Positions 7,490 to 15,992 of a DNA stretch of 45,013 nucleotides are shown piece after piece. Source of the DNA: an uncultured Chitinophagaceae bacterium (GTDB taxonomy: Bacteria > Bacteroidota > Bacteroidia > Chitinophagales > Chitinophagaceae); NCBI GenBank assembly GCA_903904335.1, contig CAIVCF010000094.1, positions 1-45,013 on the forward strand, in the 5' to 3' direction. The translations under genes and the position numbers were made by a program. Numbering within the stretch: position 1 is the stretch's first letter; each line of letters starts with the position of its first letter. A model generated the notes under the pieces. It did not search any database. It saw only the letters and a program-made list of their open reading frames with translations, and was not told the origin of the DNA.

Positions 7490-8089
7490 ATGATCAAAAC
7501 AGGAAATGCCATCGTAAGTATTTATACAGAGATGACACCCAATCCCGAAACCATGAAGTTTGTTGCCAACAAACTATTGTATCCCGGCAAGAGCATCGAT
7601 TTTCAAGATGAGACCAATCTCACGCCATCACCTTTGGCAAAAGAATTATTCAGCTTTCCTTTTATTAAAAGTGTTTTTATTGCGAGTAATTTTGTTACAC
7701 TCACAAAAACAAATGATACAGAAGATTGGCAGGATGTGATCCCAACCATCAAACAATTTTTAAAAGATTATTTGGAAAATGGCGGAATTGTTGTGAATGA
7801 AGAAGAAGCTGCAAAATATAAACATGAAGCAAGTAATACAGTTGCAGCAGATGATGATGATGTGGTGAAACGTGTAAAAGAATTATTAGAGAATTATGTA
7901 AAACCGGCTGTTGAAATGGATGGCGGTGCCATTCAGTTCAGAAGTTATAATGATGGTGTGGTGAATTTGATGTTGCAGGGAAGTTGCAGTGGATGCCCGT
8001 CATCTATGGTTACATTAAAAGCAGGTATTGAAGGAATGATGAAAAGAATGATCCCTGAAGTAAAAGAAGTAGTTGCTGAAGCAGAATAA
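7490..8089 (+). CDS. Nfu-type iron-sulfur cluster scaffold/carrier protein
   Basis: This protein carries Fe-S clusters to recipient enzymes in the cytoplasm. It has two domains. Residues 8-95 form the Nfu N-terminal domain (TPNPETMKFV and FPFIKSVFI), and residues 122-195 form the NifU-like C-terminal domain with the cluster-binding CSGC at Cys166/Cys169 inside LQGSCSGCPSS. A short acidic linker (EEEAAKY and a DDDD run) joins them. The length of 199 aa matches two-domain Nfu proteins. It is monocistronic, with its own -7 element and a terminator at 8111. No suf or isc genes are in the window. Confidence 0.92.
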   Translation: MIKTGNAIVSIYTEMTPNPETMKFVANKLLYPGKSIDFQDETNLTPSPLAKELFSFPFIKSVFIASNFVTLTKTNDTEDWQDVIPTIKQFLKDYLENGGIVVNEEEAAKYKHEASNTVAADDDDVVKRVKELLENYVKPAVEMDGGAIQFRSYNDGVVNLMLQGSCSGCPSSMVTLKAGIEGMMKRMIPEVKEVVAEAE

Positions 8090-8110
8090 TTAGAAAATTA
8101 ATTTTTAATG

Positions 8111-8140
8111 AATGCCTCTGAATTTTCAGGGGCATTTTAT
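8111..8140 (+). terminator. Terminator after nfu
   Basis: AATGCCTCTGA (8111-8121) pairs with TCAGGGGCATT (8126-8136) with one G-U, followed by a T-rich run. Confidence 0.7.
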
Positions 8141-8172
8141 TTTACAGTCTTTATCTTTAGAAAAACGTTGCC

Positions 8173-8700
8173 ATGAATAAAAAAGAGATCGCAGAGCTGC
8201 TGCAAAAAAATCATCAGGAATTTATTGAGATGGTTAATGCATTGAGAGAAGAAGATTTTTCTTATGCCCCAACAAATAAATGGACAGCCGGTCAGCAATT
8301 GGATCATCTAGTAAGATCAGTTCAACCTGTGAACATGGCATTTGCGTTACCTAAAGTTATTTTGCAACTCATGTTCGGTAAAGCGAACCGCCCGTCTAAG
8401 TCTTTCACGGAATTGGTTGAAAAATACAACAAGAAGATCGAGGAAGGGGCAAAAGCTTCAGGCATATTTATTCCACCACCCATTGCATTCAACAAAAAAG
8501 GAAAATTAATAAAACGATTAAGTAAATTATCATCGGCGCTTAGTAAAAAAGCCTTGAGCCAATCAGAACAGAATTTAGATACTTATATTTTACCGCATCC
8601 GTTGTTGGGGAAAATAACAATGAGGGAGATGTTGTATTTCACGGCCGATCATGTGCAACACCATCAAAAAATTATTGAAAGAGCCTTATCAAATAAATAA
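8173..8700 (+). CDS. DinB-superfamily four-helix protein
   Basis: The protein belongs to the DinB/YfiT-like superfamily of four-helix bundles that bind a metal through three histidines and often act as thiol-dependent transferases. Visible markers are WTAGQQLDHLV (first histidine, at about residue 46) near the end of helix 2 and the HVQHHQ pair near the C-terminus (about 160-165). The proline-rich middle section (IFIPPPIAF) and basic stretch (KKGKLIKRLSKL) are typical of the Bacteroidota version. At 175 aa it is full length. The next gene starts 4 bases after its stop, so the two are probably co-transcribed. Substrate unknown. Confidence 0.82.
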   Translation: MNKKEIAELLQKNHQEFIEMVNALREEDFSYAPTNKWTAGQQLDHLVRSVQPVNMAFALPKVILQLMFGKANRPSKSFTELVEKYNKKIEEGAKASGIFIPPPIAFNKKGKLIKRLSKLSSALSKKALSQSEQNLDTYILPHPLLGKITMREMLYFTADHVQHHQKIIERALSNK

Positions 8701-8704
8701 GAAT

Positions 8705-9805
8705 ATGCGAAAAATAATTTTCTTGCTTTTTATATTTTGCCTGAGTAAGGCAGCATCACAAACAAAAATATATTTTACTGTAAGCAGCGACAGTACTCGG
8801 TTTCAGCTTACAACAGATGGAGCAGCACATCTCGCATCTTTACCGTTGAAGTGTATCGTTCAGGAATATCCCAACAAGATCAATCATCTGGCCGTTGGTG
8901 ACAGCGATCAATTGATAACACCTAAAAACATGCACCCGGCTTTTTACGGTTGTTTGGATTGGCATAGCAGTGTTCATGGTCATTGGATGCTGGTGAAATT
9001 GCTGAAAGATTTTCCTTCATTACCGGATACAAAAAAAATAAGAGAAATTATTTCAGGAAATATGTCAGATGAGAACCTGAAGAAAGAAGCGAAATATTTT
9101 GATGCACCCTTTTCAAAAAGTTTTGAAAGAACCTATGGCTGGGCATGGATTTTAAAGTTACAGCAGGAATTAAATTCATGGAACGATCCTGACGGAATAA
9201 AATGGAGAAATGCTCTGCAGCCTTTGACTGATACGATCGTTAATATCTGGATGAAATTCTTGCCCAAACAAACCTATCCCAATAGAACAGGCGTTCATCC
9301 CAACACCGCATTCGGATTGGTGTTTGCATTGGATTATGCAAGAGCATCAGGAAATAAAAAATTTGAAGAGGCCATCATTCAATCAGCAAGAAAAATATTT
9401 TTGAAAGATAAAAATGCACCTGCAATATGGGAGCCCGATGGAACAGATTTTCTATCTCCATCATTGGAAGAAGCAGACTTGATGAGAAGGGTGTTGAGTA
9501 AAACAGAATTCATTCAATGGTTCGATCAATATTTTACTGTAGCGTCTTTGCAACATTTAACGGTCTTGCCGGTTGTTTCGGATAGAACAGATATGACCAT
9601 TGTTCATTTGGATGGATTATGTTTCAGCAGAAGCTGGTGCATGAAAGGCATTGCTTCGATGCTGCCCAAAACAGATAAACGAAGAGAATTATTAATTCAA
9701 TCATCGATAAAACATCTCAAAGCAAGTCTGCCGAATATCGCATCAGGTGCTTATGGCGGAGAACATTGGCTGGCAAGCTTTGCGGTCTATGCGATCACAC
9801 AATAA
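8705..9805 (+). CDS. Secreted DUF2891 protein
   Basis: This matches the DUF2891 family, alpha-helical proteins of unknown activity. The ATG at 8705 is preferred over a longer in-frame start at 8651 because it begins a clear signal peptide (MRKIIFLLFIFCLSKAASQ, cleavage near residue 19) and removes overlap with the DinB gene. The mature protein has the family's His- and Trp-rich blocks: PAFYGCLDWHSSVHGHWML at about 78-96, ERTYGWAW at about 139, and WEPDGTDFLSP with SLEEADLMRR at about 256-275. GGEHWLASFA near the C-terminus is also typical. The fold recalls alpha/alpha-barrel sugar enzymes, but that is inference. Location is probably periplasmic. Confidence 0.85.
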   Translation: MRKIIFLLFIFCLSKAASQTKIYFTVSSDSTRFQLTTDGAAHLASLPLKCIVQEYPNKINHLAVGDSDQLITPKNMHPAFYGCLDWHSSVHGHWMLVKLLKDFPSLPDTKKIREIISGNMSDENLKKEAKYFDAPFSKSFERTYGWAWILKLQQELNSWNDPDGIKWRNALQPLTDTIVNIWMKFLPKQTYPNRTGVHPNTAFGLVFALDYARASGNKKFEEAIIQSARKIFLKDKNAPAIWEPDGTDFLSPSLEEADLMRRVLSKTEFIQWFDQYFTVASLQHLTVLPVVSDRTDMTIVHLDGLCFSRSWCMKGIASMLPKTDKRRELLIQSSIKHLKASLPNIASGAYGGEHWLASFAVYAITQ

Positions 9806-9815
9806 AATAAGAATA

Positions 9816-9950
9816 ATGCTTTTACTTTCTGATACAACAACTGTTCACGATACAGGGTATACAATAGGATATTATGTTGGTGCATGGTTTCCGTTTATAT
9901 TATTGGGAGCAATTGCAACAATCATCATCATCAACAAAAGAAAAAAATAA
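9816..9950 (+). CDS. Small single-pass membrane protein (44 aa)
   Basis: A 44-codon frame starts 10 bases after the DUF2891 stop and ends just before a strong bidirectional terminator. It encodes a polar N-terminus, one hydrophobic helix (about residues 18-40, YYVGAWFPFILLGAIATII) and a basic tail NKRKK, which suggests an N-out, C-in orientation. Position, composition and the terminator right at its stop argue that it is translated. A longer in-frame start at 9747 would overlap the DUF2891 gene and is less likely. Function unknown. Confidence 0.45.
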   Translation: MLLLSDTTTVHDTGYTIGYYVGAWFPFILLGAIATIIIINKRKK

Positions 9951-9974
9951 AGGCAACTCATTCGAATTGCCTTT
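9949..9974. terminator. Bidirectional terminator between convergent genes
   Basis: AAAGGCAA (9949-9956) and TTGCCTTT (9967-9974) form a perfect stem with a 10-base loop. The location fits termination of both the small membrane-protein gene and the osmC gene. Confidence 0.7.
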
Positions 9975-9994
9975 ACGATCAATTAAAAAAATTA

Positions 9995-10405
9995 TTACAA
10001 CAAAGTTGCTGTTGAAGTAATGGTTGTGTTGAACAGTTTTGAAATAGGGCAATTAGCTTCTGCATCTTTAACTGCTGCATCAAATTGTTCTTTACTGATG
10101 CCGGGTACTTTTCCTTCCACTGTTAAATGAGATAAAGTAATAACGCCATCGCCTAAAGTGATCTCACATTTTGTTGTCAGTTTTTCAGGCGTAAATCCTA
10201 AACCGCCTAACACAAATGATAATTTCATGGTAAAGCATCCTGCATGAGCAGCGGCAACCAATTCTTCAGGATTGGTTCCAACGCCTTCTGCAAAACGTGA
10301 ATTGAATGAATATTGTGTTTGATTAAGCGTTGTGCTTTGAGTGGTAAGATGGCCATTGCCTTCTTTACCGGAGCCGTTCCAAACGGCCGTTGCATTACGT
10401 ACCAT
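9995..10405 (-). CDS. OsmC-family peroxiredoxin
   Basis: This is a thiol peroxidase of the OsmC family, which reduces organic hydroperoxides with two redox cysteines. The peroxidatic Cys57 lies in AAAHAGCFTM and the resolving Cys119 in EANCPISKLF, both standard. GTNPEELVAA is the helix that precedes the active cysteine. The length of 136 aa equals that of typical OsmC proteins and there is no signal peptide, so it is cytoplasmic. It is divergent from pnuC with only about 85 bases between starts. Confidence 0.93.
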   Translation of the reverse strand: MVRNATAVWNGSGKEGNGHLTTQSTTLNQTQYSFNSRFAEGVGTNPEELVAAAHAGCFTMKLSFVLGGLGFTPEKLTTKCEITLGDGVITLSHLTVEGKVPGISKEQFDAAVKDAEANCPISKLFNTTITSTATLL

Positions 10406-10450
10406 AGTTTTATTATTTATTTACAGGCAAATTTATACATTGTTGCGCTT

Positions 10451-10458
10451 TATCTTTG
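10451..10458 (+). promoter_or_regulatory. Putative -7 promoter element of pnuC
   Basis: TATCTTTG matches TAnnTTTG and lies 32 bases before the ATG at 10491. No good -33 TTG is seen at the expected spacing. Confidence 0.5.
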
Positions 10459-10490
10459 AAAGCTGCGAAAAAATTACGCAAATCGTGAAT

Positions 10491-11102
10491 ATGCTAAATG
10501 TTTTTCAACAATTTGTTTCGGAAATACAGCAAACAACACTGCTTGAATTTTTAGGTGTTGTGTTTGGGATCGGCAGCGTGTTCTTTTCCCGCAAAGAAAA
10601 TATTTTGGTATATCCTGTCGGAATGGTGAGTACGGTTATTTTTATTTATCTCTACATCATACATGGTTTATATGCAGATGCTTCTGTAAATTTTTATTAT
10701 ACCGTGATGAGTGTGATCGGATGGATCATGTGGAGCAGAAAAAAAGAAGGATCAGAAATTTTACACATCACAAAAAGCAATAAAAAGGAATGGATCCAAT
10801 CCATTATTTTTTTCATCATCTGCTGGATCATCTTATTTGTTGTATTGAAAAATTTTACGGACAGTACTGTGCCTCAGGCAGATGCTTTTACCAGCGCTGC
10901 TGCATTCACAGGCATGTGGTTAATGAATAAAAAGAAAGTGGAGAACTGGATCTGGTGGATCATCACAAACATTGCATCTATTCCCTTGAACTATTATAAA
11001 GGATTGGCGTTTACCAGTTTTCAATACATTGTTTTATTGGTATTGGCAATTGCGGGCCTGACAGAATGGACCAAAAAATTAAAACAAAATATAAAAGTAT
11101 AA
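10491..11102 (+). CDS. pnuC: Nicotinamide riboside transporter PnuC
   Basis: PnuC is an inner-membrane facilitator for nicotinamide riboside, a precursor salvaged into NAD. The 203-aa protein has about seven hydrophobic segments, with the family patterns FGIGSVFFSRKENILVYP, VIGWIMW (about residues 82-88), and the C-terminal WWIITN and IPLNYYKGL blocks that line the substrate path. The ATG at 10491 is chosen because the longer frame from 10341 would run antisense through the start of osmC, and because a -7 element lies just upstream. It begins an operon with tag (7-base gap) and nadR, whose kinase product traps the imported riboside. Confidence 0.92.
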   Translation: MLNVFQQFVSEIQQTTLLEFLGVVFGIGSVFFSRKENILVYPVGMVSTVIFIYLYIIHGLYADASVNFYYTVMSVIGWIMWSRKKEGSEILHITKSNKKEWIQSIIFFIICWIILFVVLKNFTDSTVPQADAFTSAAAFTGMWLMNKKKVENWIWWIITNIASIPLNYYKGLAFTSFQYIVLLVLAIAGLTEWTKKLKQNIKV

Positions 11103-11109
11103 ATACTCT

Positions 11110-11661
11110 ATGTCTTATTGCACAGCAATTCATACGATGAAAGAAGAGGAACAAAACGTTCACAAGATCTATCATGATACGCAATATGGTTTTCCAATTG
11201 AAGCAGATGATGAATTATTTTGCAGATTGATATTGGAGATCAATCAGGCAGGGTTAAGCTGGACAACCATTTTAAAGAAACAGGAAACATTCAGAAAAGC
11301 CTATCACCATTTTAATATTAAAAAAGTAGCATCGTATCAACAGAAAGATTTTGACAGATTGATGAATGATGCGGGTATTATCCGCAATCGTTTAAAAATA
11401 AATGCCGCCATTGAAAATGCAAAGACCATTTTGCAATTACAAAAGCAATTCGGATCATTCAAAAAATGGTTGGATCATCATCATCCGAAAACAAAAGATG
11501 AATGGACCAAATTGTTTAAAACAACATTTCGCTTTACCGGAGGAGAAATAGTGAATGAATTTTTAATGAGTACCGGATACTTGCCGGGAGCACATGACGA
11601 AAATTGTCCTGTTTATAAAAAACTGATCAAAGCAAAACCTGCATGGAAAACAAAGGGATAA
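11110..11661 (+). CDS. tag: DNA-3-methyladenine glycosylase I
   Basis: This base-excision repair glycosylase removes 3-methyladenine from alkylated DNA. Compared with the E. coli enzyme as I recall it, the zinc ligands are all present: Cys4, His22 in YHDTQYG, and His162/Cys166 in HDENC. The catalytic glutamate is Glu43 in EINQAGLSW. DAGIIRNRLKI is the conserved helix-hairpin-helix region. The length of 183 aa is normal. It sits between pnuC and nadR and overlaps the nadR start by 19 bases, so the three genes are probably one transcript although DNA repair has no obvious tie to NAD salvage. Confidence 0.95.
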   Translation: MSYCTAIHTMKEEEQNVHKIYHDTQYGFPIEADDELFCRLILEINQAGLSWTTILKKQETFRKAYHHFNIKKVASYQQKDFDRLMNDAGIIRNRLKINAAIENAKTILQLQKQFGSFKKWLDHHHPKTKDEWTKLFKTTFRFTGGEIVNEFLMSTGYLPGAHDENCPVYKKLIKAKPAWKTKG

Positions 11662-12242
11662 AAAAAATAGTCGTGATCGGTCCTGAATCAACAGGAAAAA
11701 GCACACTTTGCGAACAATTGTCACAGCATTATGAAATGCAATGGTGCCCTGAGTTTGCACGAGAATATTTAATTACCAACGGAAAGGAATACGATCATGA
11801 TGAATTGCTTACCATCGCAAAAGGGCAGATAGCACTAGAAGAAGAATATTTGGAAAGTGTGAAAAATGAATGGTCGATCAACGCGGAAAATATTTATGTA
11901 AATAAAAACTCGCAGAGAGCCATTTCTCATCAACCCTTACTTTTTATTGATACAGATATGTATGTGATGAAAGTGTGGGATGAATATGTTTTCGGTAAAT
12001 GCCATCAATTCATACTCGATGAGATTGTGAACCGAAAATATAATCTCTATTTATTGTGTGATATTGATCTGCCATGGGTGAAAGATGATCTTAGAGAATA
12101 CCCAGACGAAGAACCGCGTAAAGAATTATATCGCATTTATAAAGACTTGCTCATCAATCAGCAAACGCCTTGGGTTGAAATAAATGGTGATTATGATGAA
12201 CGATTGCACAAAGCAATTGATGCGATTAATAAAATTATTTAA
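11643..12242 (+). CDS. nadR: NadR-type ribosylnicotinamide kinase (AAA ATPase)
   Basis: This protein corresponds to the C-terminal kinase domain of NadR, which phosphorylates nicotinamide riboside to NMN. The Walker A loop GPESTGKST is at residues 13-21. FIDTDMYV (about 98) is the Walker B-like strand, and LPWVKDDLREYP with the DDLR region matches the family lid. The N-terminal repressor domain and the adenylyltransferase domain found in the three-domain E. coli protein are absent, so this is a stand-alone kinase of 199 aa. The start overlaps tag by 19 bases. Together with pnuC it makes an uptake-and-trap pair. It converges on gntP with a gap of only 5 bases. Confidence 0.88.
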   Translation: MENKGIKKIVVIGPESTGKSTLCEQLSQHYEMQWCPEFAREYLITNGKEYDHDELLTIAKGQIALEEEYLESVKNEWSINAENIYVNKNSQRAISHQPLLFIDTDMYVMKVWDEYVFGKCHQFILDEIVNRKYNLYLLCDIDLPWVKDDLREYPDEEPRKELYRIYKDLLINQQTPWVEINGDYDERLHKAIDAINKII

Positions 12243-12247
12243 ACGAT

Positions 12248-13558
12248 TTATACAAAAAGGTTGAGTACCAAAACTCCGATCAACCCAACAACCGATACAA
12301 TGGTTTCCATAACAGACCAGGATCGAATCGTATCTTTTACAGAAAGATTAAAGTATTCTTTGAACATCCAGAAGCCGATATCATTAACATGAGAGAACAT
12401 TAAACTTCCGGCGCCGATCGATAGAACCATTAAACTTGGATGGATACCGGGTTGATTCATCATCGGTAAAACAATTCCTGCTGTTGTTATTCCTGCAACA
12501 GTTGATGAACCCACACAAATCCGAATGATGGCTGCAATCAACCAGGCCAAAACCAATGGCTGCAAATGCAATCCCTGTAAGGAATTCGCAATTTCATTAC
12601 TCACTCCGCTATCAGATAAAATTTGTTTAAAAGCACCGGCGCCTCCAAAGATCAACAGGATCATGGCAATGTCTTTTACAGATTCTGTATAATCAGCCAT
12701 CAGCTCTTTGATGCTTCTTCCGGATGTAAAACCGATCGTACAAGTTGCTGTTATCAAAGCGATCAACATCAATATAGAAGGCTCACTAATAAAAGTGCAA
12801 ATGGAAAGAATATTTTTATTATGAAATAAAACAGGAAGCAAAGAAGCAATTGCAATTAATAAAATAGGCAATAGGGCAACAGAAAAACTGCTGAATGCAG
12901 AAGGTAAATGATCTGCCGGCAGATCTTTTGATTCAAATGTTTGCAAGGAAGAAGAAGATATATTTTTTAGTGTTGATGAATAAAGCGGCCCGGCAATCAC
13001 AATAGCAGGAATGGCAATGCAAATTCCATAGAGCAAAGTGGTTCCCATATTTGCATGAAATAATAAAACCAATGCTGATGGTGCAGGATGCGGCGGTAAA
13101 AAACCATGAGTAACAGATAATGAAGCGAGCATGGGTAAGCCTACATAAACCGCGGGCAACTTATATTTATAGACCACAGAAAAGATCAAAGGCACCATCA
13201 AAACAAATGCAACGGGATAAAATAAAGGAATGCCAACTATAAACCCTGTGAGAGCCAATGCCCATTGAATATTTTTTATTCCGGAAATATTCATCATTAC
13301 AGATGCGATCTTTTGCGCTGCACCCGTTTCTGCCACTAATTTCCCCAGCATAGCTCCCAATGAAACAATAATAGCCAAAGAACCCAATGTATCACCCATT
13401 CCTTTTTGAAGGGAGCCCGCTATTTTCTCAAGCGGCATTTTTAATAATAATCCCGTGATGATCGCAATGATTAAAAAAGAGAGAAATGGATTGATCTTTC
13501 CATACGATATAAGCAGCACCAAACCAATAATGCAACACAACACAATTAATAATGGCAT
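12248..13558 (-). CDS. gntP: Gluconate:H+ symporter, GntP family
   Basis: This is a GntP-family inner-membrane permease that imports gluconate or a related sugar acid with protons. The 436-aa protein has about 12 hydrophobic segments. Typical features are LLISYGKINPFL at the N-terminus, GSLAIIVSLGAMLGKL (about 55-70), the HGFLPPHPAPSAL loop (about 150) and VGSSTVAGITTAGIVLP (about 350). It is divergent from gnd and gntK, which convert gluconate through 6-phosphogluconate, and this supports gluconate as the substrate. A shared 146-base intergenic region would hold both promoters, but I cannot point to an operator in it. Confidence 0.92.
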   Translation of the reverse strand: MPLLIVLCCIIGLVLLISYGKINPFLSFLIIAIITGLLLKMPLEKIAGSLQKGMGDTLGSLAIIVSLGAMLGKLVAETGAAQKIASVMMNISGIKNIQWALALTGFIVGIPLFYPVAFVLMVPLIFSVVYKYKLPAVYVGLPMLASLSVTHGFLPPHPAPSALVLLFHANMGTTLLYGICIAIPAIVIAGPLYSSTLKNISSSSLQTFESKDLPADHLPSAFSSFSVALLPILLIAIASLLPVLFHNKNILSICTFISEPSILMLIALITATCTIGFTSGRSIKELMADYTESVKDIAMILLIFGGAGAFKQILSDSGVSNEIANSLQGLHLQPLVLAWLIAAIIRICVGSSTVAGITTAGIVLPMMNQPGIHPSLMVLSIGAGSLMFSHVNDIGFWMFKEYFNLSVKDTIRSWSVMETIVSVVGLIGVLVLNLFV

Positions 13559-13704
13559 GCCTGATTGTTTTGATGATGAAAATTAGTCAATCGATGCGAA
13601 AATATCTTAAATGTACTTTCTCTTTTTGAAAGAAAGATAAAAGCCATTTTACAAATCTTCCGCGAACGATTGAAATGAAGTAGTTTTAATTTCAATTTTG
13701 AATT

Positions 13705-14610
13705 ATGGCTACGCAACAAATTGCAATGATCGGTTTGGGTAAAATGGGATTTAATCTCGCTCTTAATTTAAAACGAAACGGATTGGAAGTTTTTGCTTTT
13801 GATACGAATCAGGAATTGCGAAATGAAATAGCAAAACAAAAGATAACTACAGCAAATTCATTGAAAGGAATATGCAATCAATTCTCTGCACAAAAAATAA
13901 TTTGGTTGATGGTTCCATCCGGAGAAACGGTTGACAATGTTATTAATGAACTGTTGCCTTATTTACAAAAGGATGATATCATCATTGATGGTGGCAATTC
14001 TTTTTATAAAGATTCTGTTCGTCGCTATGATTATTTGAAAGAAAAAAAAATAAATTTTCTGGATTGCGGAACAAGCGGGGGACAGGAAGGTGCATTGAAC
14101 GGTGCCTGTACCATGATCGGCGGCGATAAGAATATTTACGAATCAATTCAAAACGTACTTGATAAAATTTCTGTCGAAAATGGCTCTTTATATGTTGGGA
14201 AATCGGGTAGCGGACATTTTGTAAAAATGATCCACAACGGAATTGAATACGGCATGATGCAATCGATCGCTGAGGGATTTGAAGTACTGCAGCGATCTGA
14301 TTATGATGTTGATCTTGAAAAAGTGGCATCATTATTTAATCATGGTTCTATCATTCGCAGTTGGTTGATGGAGCTAACAAAAAATGCATTTTCAAAAGAT
14401 GCAAAATTAGAAACAATAAAAGGCGTGATGCATTCTTCCGGCGAAGGGAAATGGACAATGGAAACCGCTTTGGAGTTGGGTATTCCAACACCGGTGATCG
14501 CATTATCTGTAATGATGCGTTATCGGTCGCAAACAGAAGATACTTTTTCGGGAAAGATCGTAGCGGCATTGCGCAATGAGTTTGGCGGGCATGCTGTTGA
14601 GAAAAAATAA
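13705..14610 (+). CDS. gnd: 6-phosphogluconate dehydrogenase, decarboxylating (short GndA type)
   Basis: The enzyme oxidatively decarboxylates 6-phosphogluconate to ribulose 5-phosphate. The Rossmann motif GLGKMG is at residues 10-15, the substrate-binding DGGNSFYKDS at about 95-104, CGTSGGQEGA at about 125, and the catalytic Lys/Asn block GHFVKMIHNGIEYGMMQ at about 173-189. At 301 aa it is the short form that lacks the long C-terminal helical tail of the roughly 470-aa NADP enzyme. Short forms are generally NAD-preferring, and that is inferred here. The gntK gene starts 3 bases after its stop, so the two are an operon devoted to gluconate use. Confidence 0.92.
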   Translation: MATQQIAMIGLGKMGFNLALNLKRNGLEVFAFDTNQELRNEIAKQKITTANSLKGICNQFSAQKIIWLMVPSGETVDNVINELLPYLQKDDIIIDGGNSFYKDSVRRYDYLKEKKINFLDCGTSGGQEGALNGACTMIGGDKNIYESIQNVLDKISVENGSLYVGKSGSGHFVKMIHNGIEYGMMQSIAEGFEVLQRSDYDVDLEKVASLFNHGSIIRSWLMELTKNAFSKDAKLETIKGVMHSSGEGKWTMETALELGIPTPVIALSVMMRYRSQTEDTFSGKIVAALRNEFGGHAVEKK

Positions 14611-14613
14611 TTC

Positions 14614-15990
14614 ATGCAATATTATCTCGGTGTTGATATTGGTACCACATCTGTAAAAGCTGTTGCATTTGATGCATCGGGAAAAGTGTTATTAAAACAA
14701 GCTGTTACAAATACAACAATTCACACAAAAGAAAATTACAGCGAACAGGATCCGGAAGAAGTTTTTACCGCTGTGATGTTTTGTATTGACACTGTTATTA
14801 CTCAATTAAAAAATAAACCGCAATTCATCAGCTTCAGCGCAGCTATGCATAGTTTAATTGCGGTTGATGAGAATGGAAAAGCATTGACTAATTGCATTTT
14901 ATGGTCTGATAATCGTGCTGCCGAAATAGCAACAGAATTACACTTGAAAGGATCGGCTAAAAATATTTATGAACGTTCAGGTGTTCCGGTACATGCTATG
15001 TCGCCGTTTTGCAAGATCATTTGGTTAAAAGAAAATGACAGAAAGATTTTTGACTCGACATATAAATTTACCGGCATCAAAGAATTTATTTGTTTTAAGC
15101 TCTTTCATGAATTTATTGTTGATTCGAGTATTGCATCGGCAACAGGATTTATGAATATCCACACACAGGAATGGGATAATGAATTGTTACTGACAGCAGG
15201 AATTGATCGATCAAAACTCTCTACTATTATTCCCGTTCAGCATACCATCTTATTGAAAGATATAAAATATATGATTGGTGCAAGTGATGGCGCATTGGCC
15301 AATCTGGCGATGACTATTTCAGATGAAACAATACTGGGCATCACCATCGGTACAAGTGCTGCTGCAAGAATTACAATTCTGCAACCAAGTGTTGATGAAG
15401 AAATGCGTTTATTCTGTTATCATCTCAAAGAAAAATATTTTATAAAAGGAGGGGCATCCAATAACGGGGCAATTGTTTTACAATGGTTGCAAGAAAAAAT
15501 ATTTCAAACAAAAGAAACATTGGATGAATTAGTAAATGCTGCAGCAACAGTTTCGCCGGGTGCTGATGGATTAATTTTTCTTCCTTATATCTTGGGAGAA
15601 AGAGCGCCTTTATGGAACAGCAATGTTAAAGCAGATTTTATTGGACTAACAGCACATCACACCAAAGCGCATATAATCCGTGCGGCAATGGAAGGCATCT
15701 TATTTAATTTGTTGCTGATCGGAAATATGCTGAATGAAAAAAATACAATCTCTGAAATACATGCCGGTGGTGGATTTGCGGATAATCCATTCTGGGTGCA
15801 AATGCTGGCAGACATTTTTAATTTATCAGTAAAGATTTTTGATACAAATGAAAGTTCAGCCTTAGGTGCAGTTATGTTGGGTGTGGCAATTAAGACAGAA
15901 CCGATAATAATTTATCTGCCGAATAGAGTTAATCACTCTGTTTATGCAAAACAATTTGAGAAATTTTCGCAATTAGTTTTAAAGGGATGA
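14614..15990 (+). CDS. gntK: Gluconokinase, FGGY carbohydrate kinase family
   Basis: This FGGY-family kinase is assigned to gluconate because it is encoded directly behind gnd and opposite gntP. The N-terminal phosphate loop VDIGTTSVKAVAFD (residues 7-20), the SAAMHSL motif at about 74, the acidic catalytic region with GASDGALAN (about 226-234) and the adenosine-binding HAGGGFADNPFWVQMLAD (about 389) are all present. At 458 aa it is somewhat shorter than the usual 490-510. The gene ends only 2 bases from the stop of convergent mtgA, so no separate terminator fits between them. Confidence 0.9.
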   Translation: MQYYLGVDIGTTSVKAVAFDASGKVLLKQAVTNTTIHTKENYSEQDPEEVFTAVMFCIDTVITQLKNKPQFISFSAAMHSLIAVDENGKALTNCILWSDNRAAEIATELHLKGSAKNIYERSGVPVHAMSPFCKIIWLKENDRKIFDSTYKFTGIKEFICFKLFHEFIVDSSIASATGFMNIHTQEWDNELLLTAGIDRSKLSTIIPVQHTILLKDIKYMIGASDGALANLAMTISDETILGITIGTSAAARITILQPSVDEEMRLFCYHLKEKYFIKGGASNNGAIVLQWLQEKIFQTKETLDELVNAAATVSPGADGLIFLPYILGERAPLWNSNVKADFIGLTAHHTKAHIIRAAMEGILFNLLLIGNMLNEKNTISEIHAGGGFADNPFWVQMLADIFNLSVKIFDTNESSALGAVMLGVAIKTEPIIIYLPNRVNHSVYAKQFEKFSQLVLKG

Positions 15991-15992
15991 GC

